NCBI GenBank assembly: GCA_963969595.1
Contig: OZ018409.1
Location: 22,104,975-22,168,974 of the forward strand
DNA from: Neckera pumila
Lineage: Eukaryota > Streptophyta > Bryopsida > Hypnales > Neckeraceae
Length of the DNA: 64,000 nt
Reading direction: 5' to 3'
The position numbers and the translations under genes are program-made. Positions 40,320 to 56,845 of the stretch are shown here, in pieces (position 1 is the stretch's first letter; every line of letters starts with the position of its first letter). Under the pieces are notes generated by a model. The model was not told the origin of the DNA. It did not search any database and was given only the letters and a program-made list of their open reading frames with translations.

Positions 40320-40913
40320 CCTGCAGGGGCTCGCAATTCCAAGCAAAACGGGCGTCCGCCTGCCCGGCCCTCCAACTGCCCCTGGACGAGCGGCCGGCGA
40401 GGACCACCGACGACCGTCTCCGTTCGTCGAGAACGCGACGAAAGACGGGCGGCGAGGAGCGGGCGGCGGGGGAGGGCGTTGGTGGTAGCGTTGTTGCAGC
40501 GACGGGGAAGGACCTATCGCCATAGCCAGCCCCACCGCGACAGCCAGGAAGTCAGGAAGGGGAAGAGAACCAAACGAAGTAGGCGCCGAAGAACGGCGAC
40601 GACAAGCCTTGGACGAAGACGAAGAAGAAGAAGGAAGAAGAAGGAAGAAGAAGGACAGAAGTATAGCGACTATCTTTAGCGGCCTTTAACGCCTTTGGCG
40701 CCTTCTCACTCGTTGTTCCTGCGCTTGATCTCGCCGCAGCTGCGTGCTTTCGCCATTCTTTCGGAGCCATCGATGGTTCTGTTGTTGTTGATGAGGTGAC
40801 GATGACGAGGTGTGATGAGATTTGAGTGGGATTATTAGTGTTTGGTATTGCGAGTGAATGTGATGGAAATGAGATGATATTGGCGTGAGGAGTAGATCCA
40901 GAGAGAAAGTCAG
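40320..40913 (+). promoter_or_regulatory. GC-rich promoter and leader of NDR kinase gene 2
   Basis: A strongly GC-rich stretch (40320-40560) is followed by a GAAGAAGAAG purine repeat (40613-40656) and a leader reaching the ATG. Long open frames on both strands here are composition artefacts without family resemblance. An in-frame TAG at 40893-40895 precedes the start codon. The exact transcription start is not determinable. Confidence 0.5.
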
Positions 40914-46974
<6,061 letters not shown>

Positions 46975-47429
46975 CAGATGTTTTTTTCGGGTGGTTCCAG
47001 CCAGTGGTGTCTTAGAATATAGATATTTCTAGGTAAGAAAAGTGGACTGGACCTTGTATCAAAGGGTGTCATTTGGTACATCAGTTTAGTGCTGAGAATT
47101 TAGTGTTGACGGGTTTATATTCTTGGATACTGGTTGGTTTGGTACGTTGTTCCGAAAGGTTTGGATGGGGCTTTGAAGACATCAGTTTTGTCACGATATA
47201 CTTTTGCGAGGCCGATGCATAAGGATGTGTTACAAGTGTCACTGTGAAATAATATTAGATACCTGAGTAGCGGTAAAGACCTACTTGGATTAGAGCTAGT
47301 TCTGGGAATTTCAGTGGAATCTCCAGCCTTGTAAGGTAGGTAGAAGGAAACCTTTCAAACAATATGATGCAAGAAAGAGTTTGGTGCCTTAAACCCATGG
47401 ATCTGGGATTGTGTAGTCTTTTCAATATT
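46975..47429 (+). other. 3' flank of NDR kinase gene 2
   Basis: Likely 3' untranslated region; composition is still gene-like up to about 47400. No strong polyadenylation signal was picked out. Confidence 0.4.
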
Positions 47430-47737
47430 TTATGAGACTTATCATTAGCGCTTGGTCTCTCTTAATTGCCGTGTTTGACCAAGTAAGAGTACTGTGCCTA
47501 CTTACTATTACTAGGCTGGTCAGATTTTCCTATTGTCTTGTTGATAAGTGAAAGGAGGTTGCAACGCATCAAAGAACGTAGCATTTGGATACTGTATGCA
47601 AAAGTTATTAAAGAACAAAGTTGAGTTTTAAAAGCGTTTCTTGCACATAGGTACAGAACTGATTTTGGAGATGTACAGAGAGTATAGATGGCGGTTTAAA
47701 GTCAGTGGCGCATTTGGGTGTACCCACCTTAGATAGG
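47430..47737 (-). repeat. TAAGGTGGG repeat, copy downstream of gene 2
   Basis: On the minus strand it starts CTAAGGTGGGTACACCCAAA. It shares with 55483-55880, in order, the blocks GTACATCTCYAAAATCA, TTAATAACTTTTGCAT, TGCGTTGNAACCTCCTTTCA and TAGGCACAG. It is a dispersed repeat of unknown class and lies close to the gene 2 3' end. Confidence 0.65.
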
Positions 47738-48898
47738 TTGCAGAGACAACTTTAGATGGCGTCCTAATTTCAAGTAGCCTTTCATCATGCAATCTATACT
47801 AAGGTGAACTTCCAGTCACTCATTTGAAACAAATGTTGAATGCTGAGTAACAGTGACTTACACGAATTGAGTACGGTAACCAGTTTTTATATTCTAAGTG
47901 GTATTGCTGTCTTGGTTACTCCTGAAAGTGTCAAGATTTTTCAGTGAAAAAACATGTTGACAATGGCAATTGTAACCGTCATATCTTAATCTCGCCTTTA
48001 TATACATATGGACTACCCAAAAAAGGTTTCAAACTCAAGTTCCTTCGCATTTAGGAGATCTACAAGTTCAAAGTAGAAATTTTTTTTTTCCCTCTATGTG
48101 CCCATGGGGGTATGTCAACTTCAAATTTCAATGAAATATCATAAGGTTGTTGAATTTTGTTTTCATCCTTTAATATGATGTAAATGCTAGGGTTAGAAAA
48201 TAGCATACTAAAAATCAGAATTTGGATCCACTTTGTGAAAAACGTATTAGCCTTGTATTATTGTGTTCCATTGAAAAGAAAAAAGTCATCTTAGAATACC
48301 AATAAGTTTATCAAAATTTCAAAAATGCTTTTTACTACATCCCAAATGGATTGTTCTTGAGGAGGAATGTTCCCAAGTGTCAAAAAAATTGCTAAATGAC
48401 AATTCTTCATGGGTCCTTCAATAATTACAAAAATTGAAATTTTGATGACCTTACATGCAAACTATATTTCTGGATTTGTATTAAAGAACGTGTATTGGAA
48501 AATATAAATTTTACACATGAACAAGTCAATAGTCGGTCTGCAACAATTCACCAAGACCTCAAGAGTCACCACTTGGTTCCAAGGAGTATTAAGAATTAAC
48601 CTTGCAAGAATTGGCCTATGCTTGCTTTCTCAAACTTCAAAGTCCTTCACTTTTAGCATTGAATGTGAATTGAATTATTAATATTTATTTTTCAAAGATG
48701 TAACCATATCTTTTATTAGTCTTTAAAACAAACCCAAAAATTTGTAGTAAATTTTTTATTTGAAAATGAAATAAAGTTTATATTGAATACACAATATATC
48801 TGAAAGTAGTCTGAAATTTTCCCTACATGATTAGAACATCATGGTGCAAATCAGCTTATTATTCCATTCAAACTTTAGAAAATCAATGTACCATTGTA
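47738..48898. other. AT-rich intergenic stretch
   Basis: No gene, RNA gene or element boundary recognised. Confidence 0.4.
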
Positions 48899-49487
48899 CT
48901 ACCTCCGTCTCAAAATAAATGTGCGATTTCTTAGAAATGGCCAAATTAATGTGTGGGTTGCTCCTATTTTCAAGGGATTGTATAGTTATTGTAGCTTTTA
49001 CTGAAGCTCACTAGGTATAAAAGAATGGAAGTCAATAGTGAAGTGGTTCATGTTGAAACATGTGGCGAAAGTGACAATTTTTGCCCTTTTGGGAACTGCT
49101 CCAGTGGTATTAATTTTGATCATTCTCCGAGCAATATTGATGCAATGACGTCCATTGATGCCCACTATATTCAATTTTGACAATGTCTTGTAATTCAACT
49201 CAAGGAAATTTTCAACAAGAGATTTGTTAGTTGCAAGTTTTGTATAGTTTTGGGATAATTTTTTCACCTTTCAGTTGGTTAGATGTTGTGTTTTGATTCC
49301 CTTTGTAGGGATTGAATTGCTGTATAGTCTCTGGAGTATGACATTTGAAGATTCTTTTGCTTTAGGGTGTTCGAACTAGCTTCAATTGTTGTCCATCAAC
49401 TTGTGGAGAACAAATGTTGAATTTAATTTGGGATAAGTATATTTAGAAACCCTGAATTTATTTTGGGACGGAGAGAGTACATTATAG
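48899..49487. mobile_element. Stowaway/mariner-like element
   Basis: The left end CTACCTCCGTCTCAAAATAA and right end (complement CTCTCTCCGTCCCAAAATAA) match the well-known plant Stowaway/Tc1-mariner terminus, and both flanks are TA (48897-48898 and 49488-49489). At 589 bp it is longer than a typical Stowaway MITE. On the minus strand, a broken frame at about 49070-49250 has the look of a mariner transposase tail, with a leucine-rich segment. That part is uncertain. Confidence 0.85.
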
Positions 49488-49599
49488 GTCCAAAGTTCAA
49501 ATTGCAATGAAATATAGAATAAATATTGAAGGTGTACTTCTCATTAGTTAACCTTAAAAGGTATGAAAAATGCAATTAGTGTTGTAGCATGGATTTTTT

Positions 49600-49990
49600 C
49601 ATGTATTTGACATCAAAGGTGCATGAATATACAAGAGATTTGAAAAAAAACTAATATACAGTATTGCAAGTTAGATTCAAAAAATAGAAAAAATCAACAA
49701 TAGACGTACACACCAATTACAAAGGTTTATATTCATACAAAATTGGATCCAATGACACATAGCACTTCAAATTTAAAACATTACTGCACCTCCTACATGG
49801 TTGAGAAGTTGCAAAATAACCATGTATACTACATGTAAGGTACCATATATGAATATGATAAGGTTTACAAATATTAAATGACTTCCAAATGAAATATATT
49901 AGTTGTTGAATTCTCAATCAAATGGTATTTGTCTTACTTAATTTTAATATATACTTTGTATGTTTAGAGGAAAATACAAGACCGTATATG
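49600..49990. repeat. Direct repeat, upstream copy
   Basis: Matches 50640-50960 at roughly 70-75 percent by eye. Shared blocks in order include ACATAGCACTTCAAATTTA, ACTGCAC, TGAATATGATAA/TGAACATGATAA, TTGTTGAATT and ATGGTAT. The copies are about 1 kb apart. They could be degraded terminal repeats of a small retroelement, but no TG...CA ends or primer site were found. Confidence 0.55.
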
Positions 49991-50099
49991 TGGTCACTCC
50001 ACAATGCATAATACTGCATATAAAATAAAAGACCATATATGTGGCCATTCCACTATTGATTGAAGGGCTCACCGGCCTTGCTTCCATATGGAAGCTGGC

Positions 50100-50400
50100 C
50101 CTTATTCTCTAAGAACAAAGAGATTTTTTAAATGATTTGGAATGGAGTTTATTTAACCATCAAACAAAAGTTGAAGAAACATCAAAGAACTATTTAGCTA
50201 TAACACCACTCCAAACTTGGGCCATACTCAAGTGCCATGTCTATTGCAAAGAGGAAAATTTCAAAATAATTGTTTCTAATGCATTTCTAACCATAGGGTC
50301 TTGTACTACACTACTATGAAAATGTGTGGAAGAAATTTCAAAAGCTTTCACCTTGTACAATGCATAATATTGCATTTAAAGTGAAAATAAATTTTTTCTT
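50100..50400. repeat. Fragment of a TTAA-element interior
   Basis: Contains ACCATAGGGTCTTGTACTAC and AGAAATTTCAAAAGCTTTCACC, which match the complement of the conserved interior block of the TTAA-flanked elements (compare 35215-35280). No ends are present. Confidence 0.45.
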
Positions 50401-50639
50401 TTCAACACATGTTGATTGTTGAGTTCTTGCACAATTGTCGGTCTTAGGGTGGATGTTATGGATATGTTATGGATAGTATTCAATTTAGTATTAATTGATT
50501 TGGTACAAGAGTTCTTGTCAATCCAGTTTATTATATTCAATTAATCATAATTTGACCCTTCTATCTTTAAAAATGATATTTAATCCTTAAAATTTTAAGA
50601 AGCCCAAATTTGGCTGCAGCATCATAGTATTTTTGATGC

Positions 50640-50960
50640 ATTTGATATACAAGGTGCATGAATTGATATATAAAATAGTTACAAAAGTATGTATTCATGC
50701 TAAGCTGGATTCAAGGATACATAGCACTTCAAATTTAGATCATAACTGCACTTCCTACATATTTGAGGAATTGCAAAATAGGTCACGTGTTCACTACATA
50801 TAATGTTGTATTTGAACATGATAAAGTTTAGATACAAAAATGAACTTTAAATGAAATATTTTTGTTGTTGAATTTTCAATCTAATGGTATATGTCTTGCC
50901 ATATTTGAGTACATGATTTGTATTCTAGAAGTAATATACAAAATTGTATATATGGTCTTC
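50640..50960. repeat. Direct repeat, downstream copy
   Basis: Partner of 49600-49990; the shared blocks are listed there. Confidence 0.55.
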
Positions 50961-52038
50961 ATTAGACCTTTAAAAGCTAAAAAAATTCCATACTAATGTT
51001 GGTAAATTGGATATTTCTTAATTTTAATTTTGTATTGTTGTTTAAGCTATAAATTGCATCATTTTTACATTTTCTATATATCCCTTGGGTGCACTGAATT
51101 ATCAATGATTTTGTCAATGCACTAGTTGAAAGTTGGTCATAAAGCACCAAAGCTTGGAGCTAGAGGTCTATATAGGCACCAAGCTCTGGTGCTCTCACAT
51201 GCGCTCCAAGGCCAGTTTCTTACTAATGATGATACATGTCACATGATGCCCTATTGCACCCCCCTATAATTTTATCCAATTTTTCTATGATTTATTCTAA
51301 TGTAATCAAACTCAATTCAATTTCATTATGTATCGTGAAGAATTAAGCACATCTGTTTTAATTACCCCCCCAAATCAAAACAAAAGCAAATAGATTTACT
51401 AACATATAACCTTGCACTTTGTTTACCCAACTTCCAAAATAAAATTTAAAAAAAACTCGACATATGGTAGGACATACAGAATATTGATATAATATATGAT
51501 ACAAGATACAAGTATGTGTATTATTCAATTTTTTGATATTGATTGCAATCAGACATGATTTAGAAAAAAACATACTCTATGTATAGGTTAGTTTTGTAAA
51601 TAATTAGGAGAAATGGAACATGTCTAAAATATGAGAAACTGTACAACTATTTCTAAAAGTCTAAGAAAATTTTATTGTTGTCAATTCTAAACATTCAAAA
51701 ATTATTCTTGCAATTGAGGGAATTTATAAAAAAAGAACATAATTACACATGAATAGAAAAATAGAAGGAAGTAGAACAACTGCAATTGTCCTTTCAAAAT
51801 GAAGAATTTTTTCAATATTTTATAAAGTATGTACACATAAACTTTGTAAATGCAGAAAAGGCCATTTTACAAAATTAAGGCAAATATTCTATGTAAAGGT
51901 TAGATTCAGATATAAATTAAGCATTTTTTGGAATGTCTAAATATTTGGAATATTATAATTGAAATGTCCGAAATGTTGCAAAAAAATTTCATCTATATTC
52001 TCTAAATTTTTGAATAATTTTGAAAACCTACATCCACC
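50961..52038. other. AT-rich intergenic stretch
   Basis: No gene recognised and no clear element boundary. Confidence 0.4.
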
Positions 52039-52042
52039 TTAA

Positions 52043-52781
52043 CCCCTAAAGGACCAAGCATCGTTTTTTGGCAACATAGCGATTTTGGGCAGCTCACTAC
52101 GGATGGAGTTTTTATTTTTTTTCTTTGAAAATTTTAAACAATATGTGCCTGAGGAGTAGCTTTAAGGCCCAACCATTTTCGTAGCGTTTGACTATATGGT
52201 TAAAAAGTTATTGCATGATATGTGATTTTCATTGGACGGCGGGCAGCCTGGGCAGCTCAAAAAACTTCTTTAAAAATGACTTTAAAAGAAAATAAAAATC
52301 TGAAATTGGTTCTTTAGATATATATAGAAGTCTGAAGCTTTGAATCATTCAATTTGGATCTATGAGTCAAAAGTTATGAGGATTTTAAGTTTGAGGGTAG
52401 GTATGGAGTCTTTCAAAACCATACCTACCCACAAACTTAGAATCCTCATAACTTTTGACTCATAGATCCAAATTGGATGATTCAAAGCTTCAGACTTCTA
52501 TATAAATCTAAAGAACCAATTTCAGTTTTTTGTTTTTTTTTAAGTCATTTTTAAAGAAGTTTTTTGAGCTGCTCGGGCTGCCCGCCGTCCAATGAAAATC
52601 ACATATCATGCAATAACTTTTTAACCGTATAGTCAAAAGCTATGAAAATTGTTGGGCCTTAAAGCTACTCCTCGGGCACATGTTGTTTAAAATTTTCAAA
52701 GAAAAAAAATAAAAACTACATCCGTAGTGAGCTGCCCAAAATTGCTATGTTGCCAAAAAATGGTGCTTGGTCCTTTAGGGG
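52043..52781. mobile_element. Full-length foldback MITE in TTAA target
   Basis: TTAA at 52039-52042 and 52782-52785 flank a 739-bp element. Its two halves are inverted repeats of each other over almost the whole length (arms about 365 bp, centre near 52415). The ends are CCCCTAAAGGACCAAGCA on both sides. The arms differ by scattered substitutions only. There is no coding capacity. A transcript would form a very long hairpin. TTAA and the C-rich end point to the piggyBac superfamily. Confidence 0.9.
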
Positions 52782-52952
52782 TTAAGGCCTACATGATAGG
52801 TTTCCCAAAACAAGAAAACTTAGAAATTGCCAAATACAAAACAATTTGGATGCCAAAATGATAAAATCATAATACCAATAGTTCTAGCTGCCAAAACCGT
52901 TGCATGTGATAAAGAAAGTATTTTGACTACTGAATCAAACCTTCACATATTA

Positions 52953-53226
52953 CATTAGAAGAGATTTGAGGCCTCTAAGAGACTGCAAGTTATCTTGCGT
53001 TCCCAGACTGCAGGAACGCAGGATAATTGCTGGTTGATGTAGTTCAGAAAGTGCCACATCATTTTCGGAAAAGAAAAAAAAATTAAGTGGCCTAAAATGA
53101 TATTTGGGAGAATTTATTTATTAGTTTATTTTTGAAAATAAAAAATTCTGATAGCCCATACCGGCTATTCACAGATCTAGCCAAACTGGGGAAAGGGCCT
53201 GAACGGCCTTCAAATCTTCCCTAATG
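52953..53226. mobile_element. CATTAG MITE copy (diverged ends)
   Basis: Ends CATTAGAAGAGATTTGAGGC and the complement of CATTAGGGAAGATTTGAAGG. The interior contains AAGAGACTGCAAGTTATCTT, GATAATTGCTGGTTGATGT and ATACCGGCTATTCACAG, as in the other copies. Length 274 bp. Confidence 0.75.
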
Positions 53227-53591
53227 GTATATGACAATCCTTTTCAATGGATGAAGATGTGAATTAAAAACACAAGACAGAGGATTCATTCAATTTTCCA
53301 CAATCTTGAGTGACACTTTGGATTCTTGTTGCAACAATATTTGGAATTAGTAAAGTTACATTGGGATCCAAAAATGTTGAAATTGAAAGAGATTATGGTA
53401 ATTTAATTCTAAAGCTTAAATTCTATGGATTTTGTGGTAGCTAGATCAAGATAGAACACTAGTTTCTAAACCACCATAGGACAAGGGTAGCATTAAGCGC
53501 AAATGGCTACACCACTAGCAAGTGGACAATAAATCTAATGAGTCCTAATATATTTTATGGTATGTAGAAAGACACCTAGGGAGTATATTAA

Positions 53592-54588
53592 CTCCTAAAG
53601 GACTAGACTTTCAAATTTCAAACCACAATAGGATTCAAACATGTCCCATACACACATGATGGTTTTTCATCCATCTAAATGTTTGTAGACTTATGTGCTA
53701 GTTCTCTTACATTTGTTCCATTTAGATTTTCAAAACTTTTCTTTGAAAACATTTTATAGTTGATTTTGAAAAGGTAGCCTTCTTAAGTCCAAATAGTGGC
53801 CCTTAAATTAAGACTTGAATAAATAAATAGAATATAAATCTTAAAGCACCAATGTAATATGAACTTAAGATTTTGGATTTAATGAAAAAGGTCTTTTTAT
53901 AATTATAAATATTCAATCTATAAATAATAATAGAATTAACTTTTTATTTTTTATTTCAAATTTTATTGAATAATTCGTGGCTAATTTAGCGGTTAGAAAA
54001 CCTCACCAAATTTCTAATTTTAATACTTTATTATATTTTAAAAATTTACTTTTGCAGTCTAATTTTGGCACCAAAAAGTCTATTTTGAAAATGAATGAAT
54101 ATGTATTTCTATTTAAGATTTTGTGCAAAGGTGTCCATTGCAAATCTTGATTTTTTTAGTATTGACGTCTTTTGGAAATGAGCTTCAAATACACTAGATT
54201 TTAGGGATAATATCACATTAGAAATAAATTTAAAAAAATTGTAGAGTAGTTTTTGAGAAGCCATAAATTGATTGGGATTGTACATGTTATATCATTTGGC
54301 CTCATATTTTTTTGGTGAGCTCAATTTTAGATTTGACATTTAAAAAGAGGATTGAAAGACTTCAAATCTCTTTCCTAGTTTTAACACCTTCATGATCAAA
54401 CACTATAATCTTTCAATCCATAAGTGTTATTGTTTTTGTTTTGTTTTTAATGTCATTTTTACATGTGTAGTTTTAATTTATACAGCTATAATTCAAAAAG
54501 AATTGATAAGACTTAACTAGATGTTGAAGTTTTCTTCAATTTTGAACAAATTCTAAGAAACTCAAAAAAGGCCTTGGACATTTAGGAA
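53592..54588. mobile_element. TTAA-flanked piggyBac-like MITE
   Basis: The left end CTCCTAAAGGACTAGAC follows TTAA (53588-53591). The right end, complement of TTCCTAAATGTCCAAGGCC, precedes TTAA (54589-54592). Length 997 bp. The interior is closely related to the following truncated copy (CACCAAAAAGTCTATTTTGA, GTAGAGTAGTTTTTGAGAAG). Non-coding. Confidence 0.8.
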
Positions 54589-54879
54589 TTAATGCATAAG
54601 AAAGTGACAATTTAGAAGTATTTAAAATATATTTGTATTTTTTATAATTCTAATTCTTAATAAGAATAGTCCCCTCTATGGTCCACAACAACAACAATAA
54701 AATACTTTGACCACCTAAATTATGTGTATTGGAAGAAAAAAGAATTGACTATATATGCAAAATATTCCTTTATTAGTTGTTTTTTTGCTAAAGAAAGTGT
54801 TAATTCAATAAATTTAATCTTAGAATGGAAAAGTTAAGAGTATGACGTACAAGGTTTGCCCGACGCACCAAAATCTGGT

Positions 54880-55482
54880 GCTTGCAAAACTTGGAAGTTT
54901 TATAAAACCTAACCAAGTTGCTATTTTTAGTAGTTTATATTTTTTTAAAGTTCTTCTTGAAGTCTAATTTTAGCACCAAAAATCTGATCTTGAAAATAAA
55001 TGATAGTGATTTTTCTATTCAAGTTTTTGTACAAGGGTACCCAGTGCAATCTTGACTTCCCGTAGTGTTGAGAGCTCTTGGAAATGAGCCTCAACACTAG
55101 ATCTTGGAGAAAAAATCACATTCAAAATTCATTTAAAAAAATTGTAGAGTAGATTTTAAGAAGCCATAAATTGATCAGAGTTATACAAGTTAGACGCTTT
55201 AACCTCATATTTTTTTGGTCACCAAATTTTTAGACTTGATTTGTGTAAAGAAGATTGAAATTTTTTTGCAATTTTAGCACCTTTATGGTCAAACATTATA
55301 ATCTTTCACTCCATAAGTGATATTGTTATGTTTTCTTTTCCTATGAGATCTCTAACATGTCTAGTTTGAATTTGTACGGTTACAATTCAAAAAAAATTGA
55401 TACAACTTATCAAAATGTTGGCATTTTGTTCAATTTAGAGCAAATTCCAGGAAGCCCAAAACAGGCCTTGGGCATTTAGGGA
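54880..55482. mobile_element. 5'-truncated TTAA-element copy
   Basis: Matches the right 600 bp of 53592-54588 with moderate divergence. It ends with the complement of TCCCTAAATGCCCAAGGCC before TTAA (55483-55486). No left terminus could be placed. Confidence 0.65.
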
Positions 55483-55880
55483 TTAAGGTGGGTTCTTCCA
55501 AATGCACCATTGACCCCAAAATGCCATCACTAATTTGTGTACATCTCTAAAATCAATAAATACCTAAAGTAAACCAGTCTATTACCGCCTTTCTACTTAA
55601 TTCCACCCCCATGTATCCATGGGGTACATTTCAAAGGAAAAAATGTACACCATAGGTATATGAGGGCGTAATTGAGAAGGGCGGTGGTATGAATGAGCAC
55701 GTTCACCTCATGTGGCTGGTTTTGAGACCCTTTATCTCAAAAAAATTTGACCCTTAATAACTTTTGCATCCAATATCCAATTGCTGCGTTCTTTGGTGCG
55801 TTGGAACCTCCTTTCATTTGCCTAAAAAAACAAATGAAAACTTGACTAGTTTCATAATATTAACTAGGCACAGAGCAAAA
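55483..55880 (+). repeat. TAAGGTGGG repeat copy
   Basis: Begins TTAAGGTGGGTTCTTCCAAA, exactly at the TTAA that ends the previous element, and continues with the blocks shared with 47430-47737. The frame at 55764-56153 overlapping it has no family resemblance. Confidence 0.6.
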
Positions 55881-56845
55881 AAGTGGCAGTTTTGGAGGTG
55901 CTCACTTTATAAGAAAGCTAATTTTGATCTGATGGCAGGAAACCAAGATACTCTGCGTAACTCACTAAATGATTGTCTTACTCTCAAACACAAGGATATC
56001 TTTTTTATCAACCTTGCTAAGCTTAGCACCAATGTCCAGGGAGTTCTGTGGGCCAAATGGTCAATTTCTATCGGACTTTCATCCCCCTGGTATTTTAAAA
56101 AATTGGCCGGAAGTGTGCCGAGAGGTTCCAAGGTAAGCCGGTCAATTTCCTAAGACATTTTTTTTCTCGCGATAGCATTGCCGCCATTGTCCAATTCCAG
56201 TTGGAAATTTTCCTTCAAAGTCAAAATCTGTCCGATTTTAATTTTTTGGGTTTTAGTCTTTATTCTTGAAGTGGCTTTGTTTTGCTTAAAATGGGTTCAT
56301 AAGCATTATCCCTGGCAGGATTTAAACCTGGCATTGCTCCTACCAACTTAGGGTCAGGGATTCAGCCTTTCAAAAATGCACCAATCCAGAAGAAGGTCAA
56401 TGCATTTTCAGGAGGCTGGTTAGTACGACATGCCCACAATATTCATAGCCACCATTAACAAAAATCAAACAATATGAGCAAAAGAAATGGGGAGAAGAAT
56501 GAGAACAAGCCAGCAATGACAAGAATCAAACAACATGAGCAAAAAAAATGGAGAGAAGAATGAGAATAGGCCAGCATTTACAAGAATCAAACAACATGGC
56601 CAGAAAATAGGAAGAGGAGTGAAAACAAGCCACCATTTACAAATTACAAGGCAACAATGAATAAAAATAAAAAGAGGCTATCAACACAACGTTGTCCTTT
56701 GCTGATGCACATCTTCATGCATTGAAGATGCATTGCTTGCACTAGGACCCTGGACCCAGGGTTGAATTAGACAAATAAGTTTCAGGATTAGCATAAAGAT
56801 ACTTGTATTTTGTTTCATGCTTCCACAAGGGTATGGCATTGTGCA
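55881..56845. other. Flank of the hAT pseudogene
   Basis: Contains repeated AAGAATGAGAACAAGCCAGCA-type units of about 60 bp (56460-56640), probably subterminal to the hAT element. A short tRNA-like motif at 56310-56345 was considered and rejected. Confidence 0.4.
56460..56640. repeat. About 60-bp direct repeats, three units
   Basis: Three units share AATCAAACAA, ATGAGCAAAA or ATGGCCAGAAAA, and GAGAAGAATGAGAA landmarks. They lie on the 3' side of the hAT pseudogene. Confidence 0.65.

Noticed and set aside
40169..40770. Several long open frames on both strands, rich in Arg, Pro or Lys
   Set aside because: They arise from the GC-rich promoter/leader and a GAA repeat, have no family similarity, and lie directly upstream of kinase gene 2.
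49600..50960. Pair of direct repeats as LTRs of a small retrotransposon
   Set aside because: No TG...CA ends, primer-binding site, polypurine tract or target duplication could be found, and divergence is high. Kept only as a direct repeat pair.
55764..56153. Open frame of 129 codons
   Set aside because: No family resemblance. Its first part overlaps a dispersed repeat shared with 47430-47737, which is not conserved as coding there.
56310..56345. tRNA-like D-arm and T-arm motifs on the minus strand (GTTGGTAGGAGC, GGTTTAAATCC)
   Set aside because: The two motifs are too close together, with no anticodon arm between them and no acceptor stem. At most it is a chance or heavily deleted tRNA-derived remnant.
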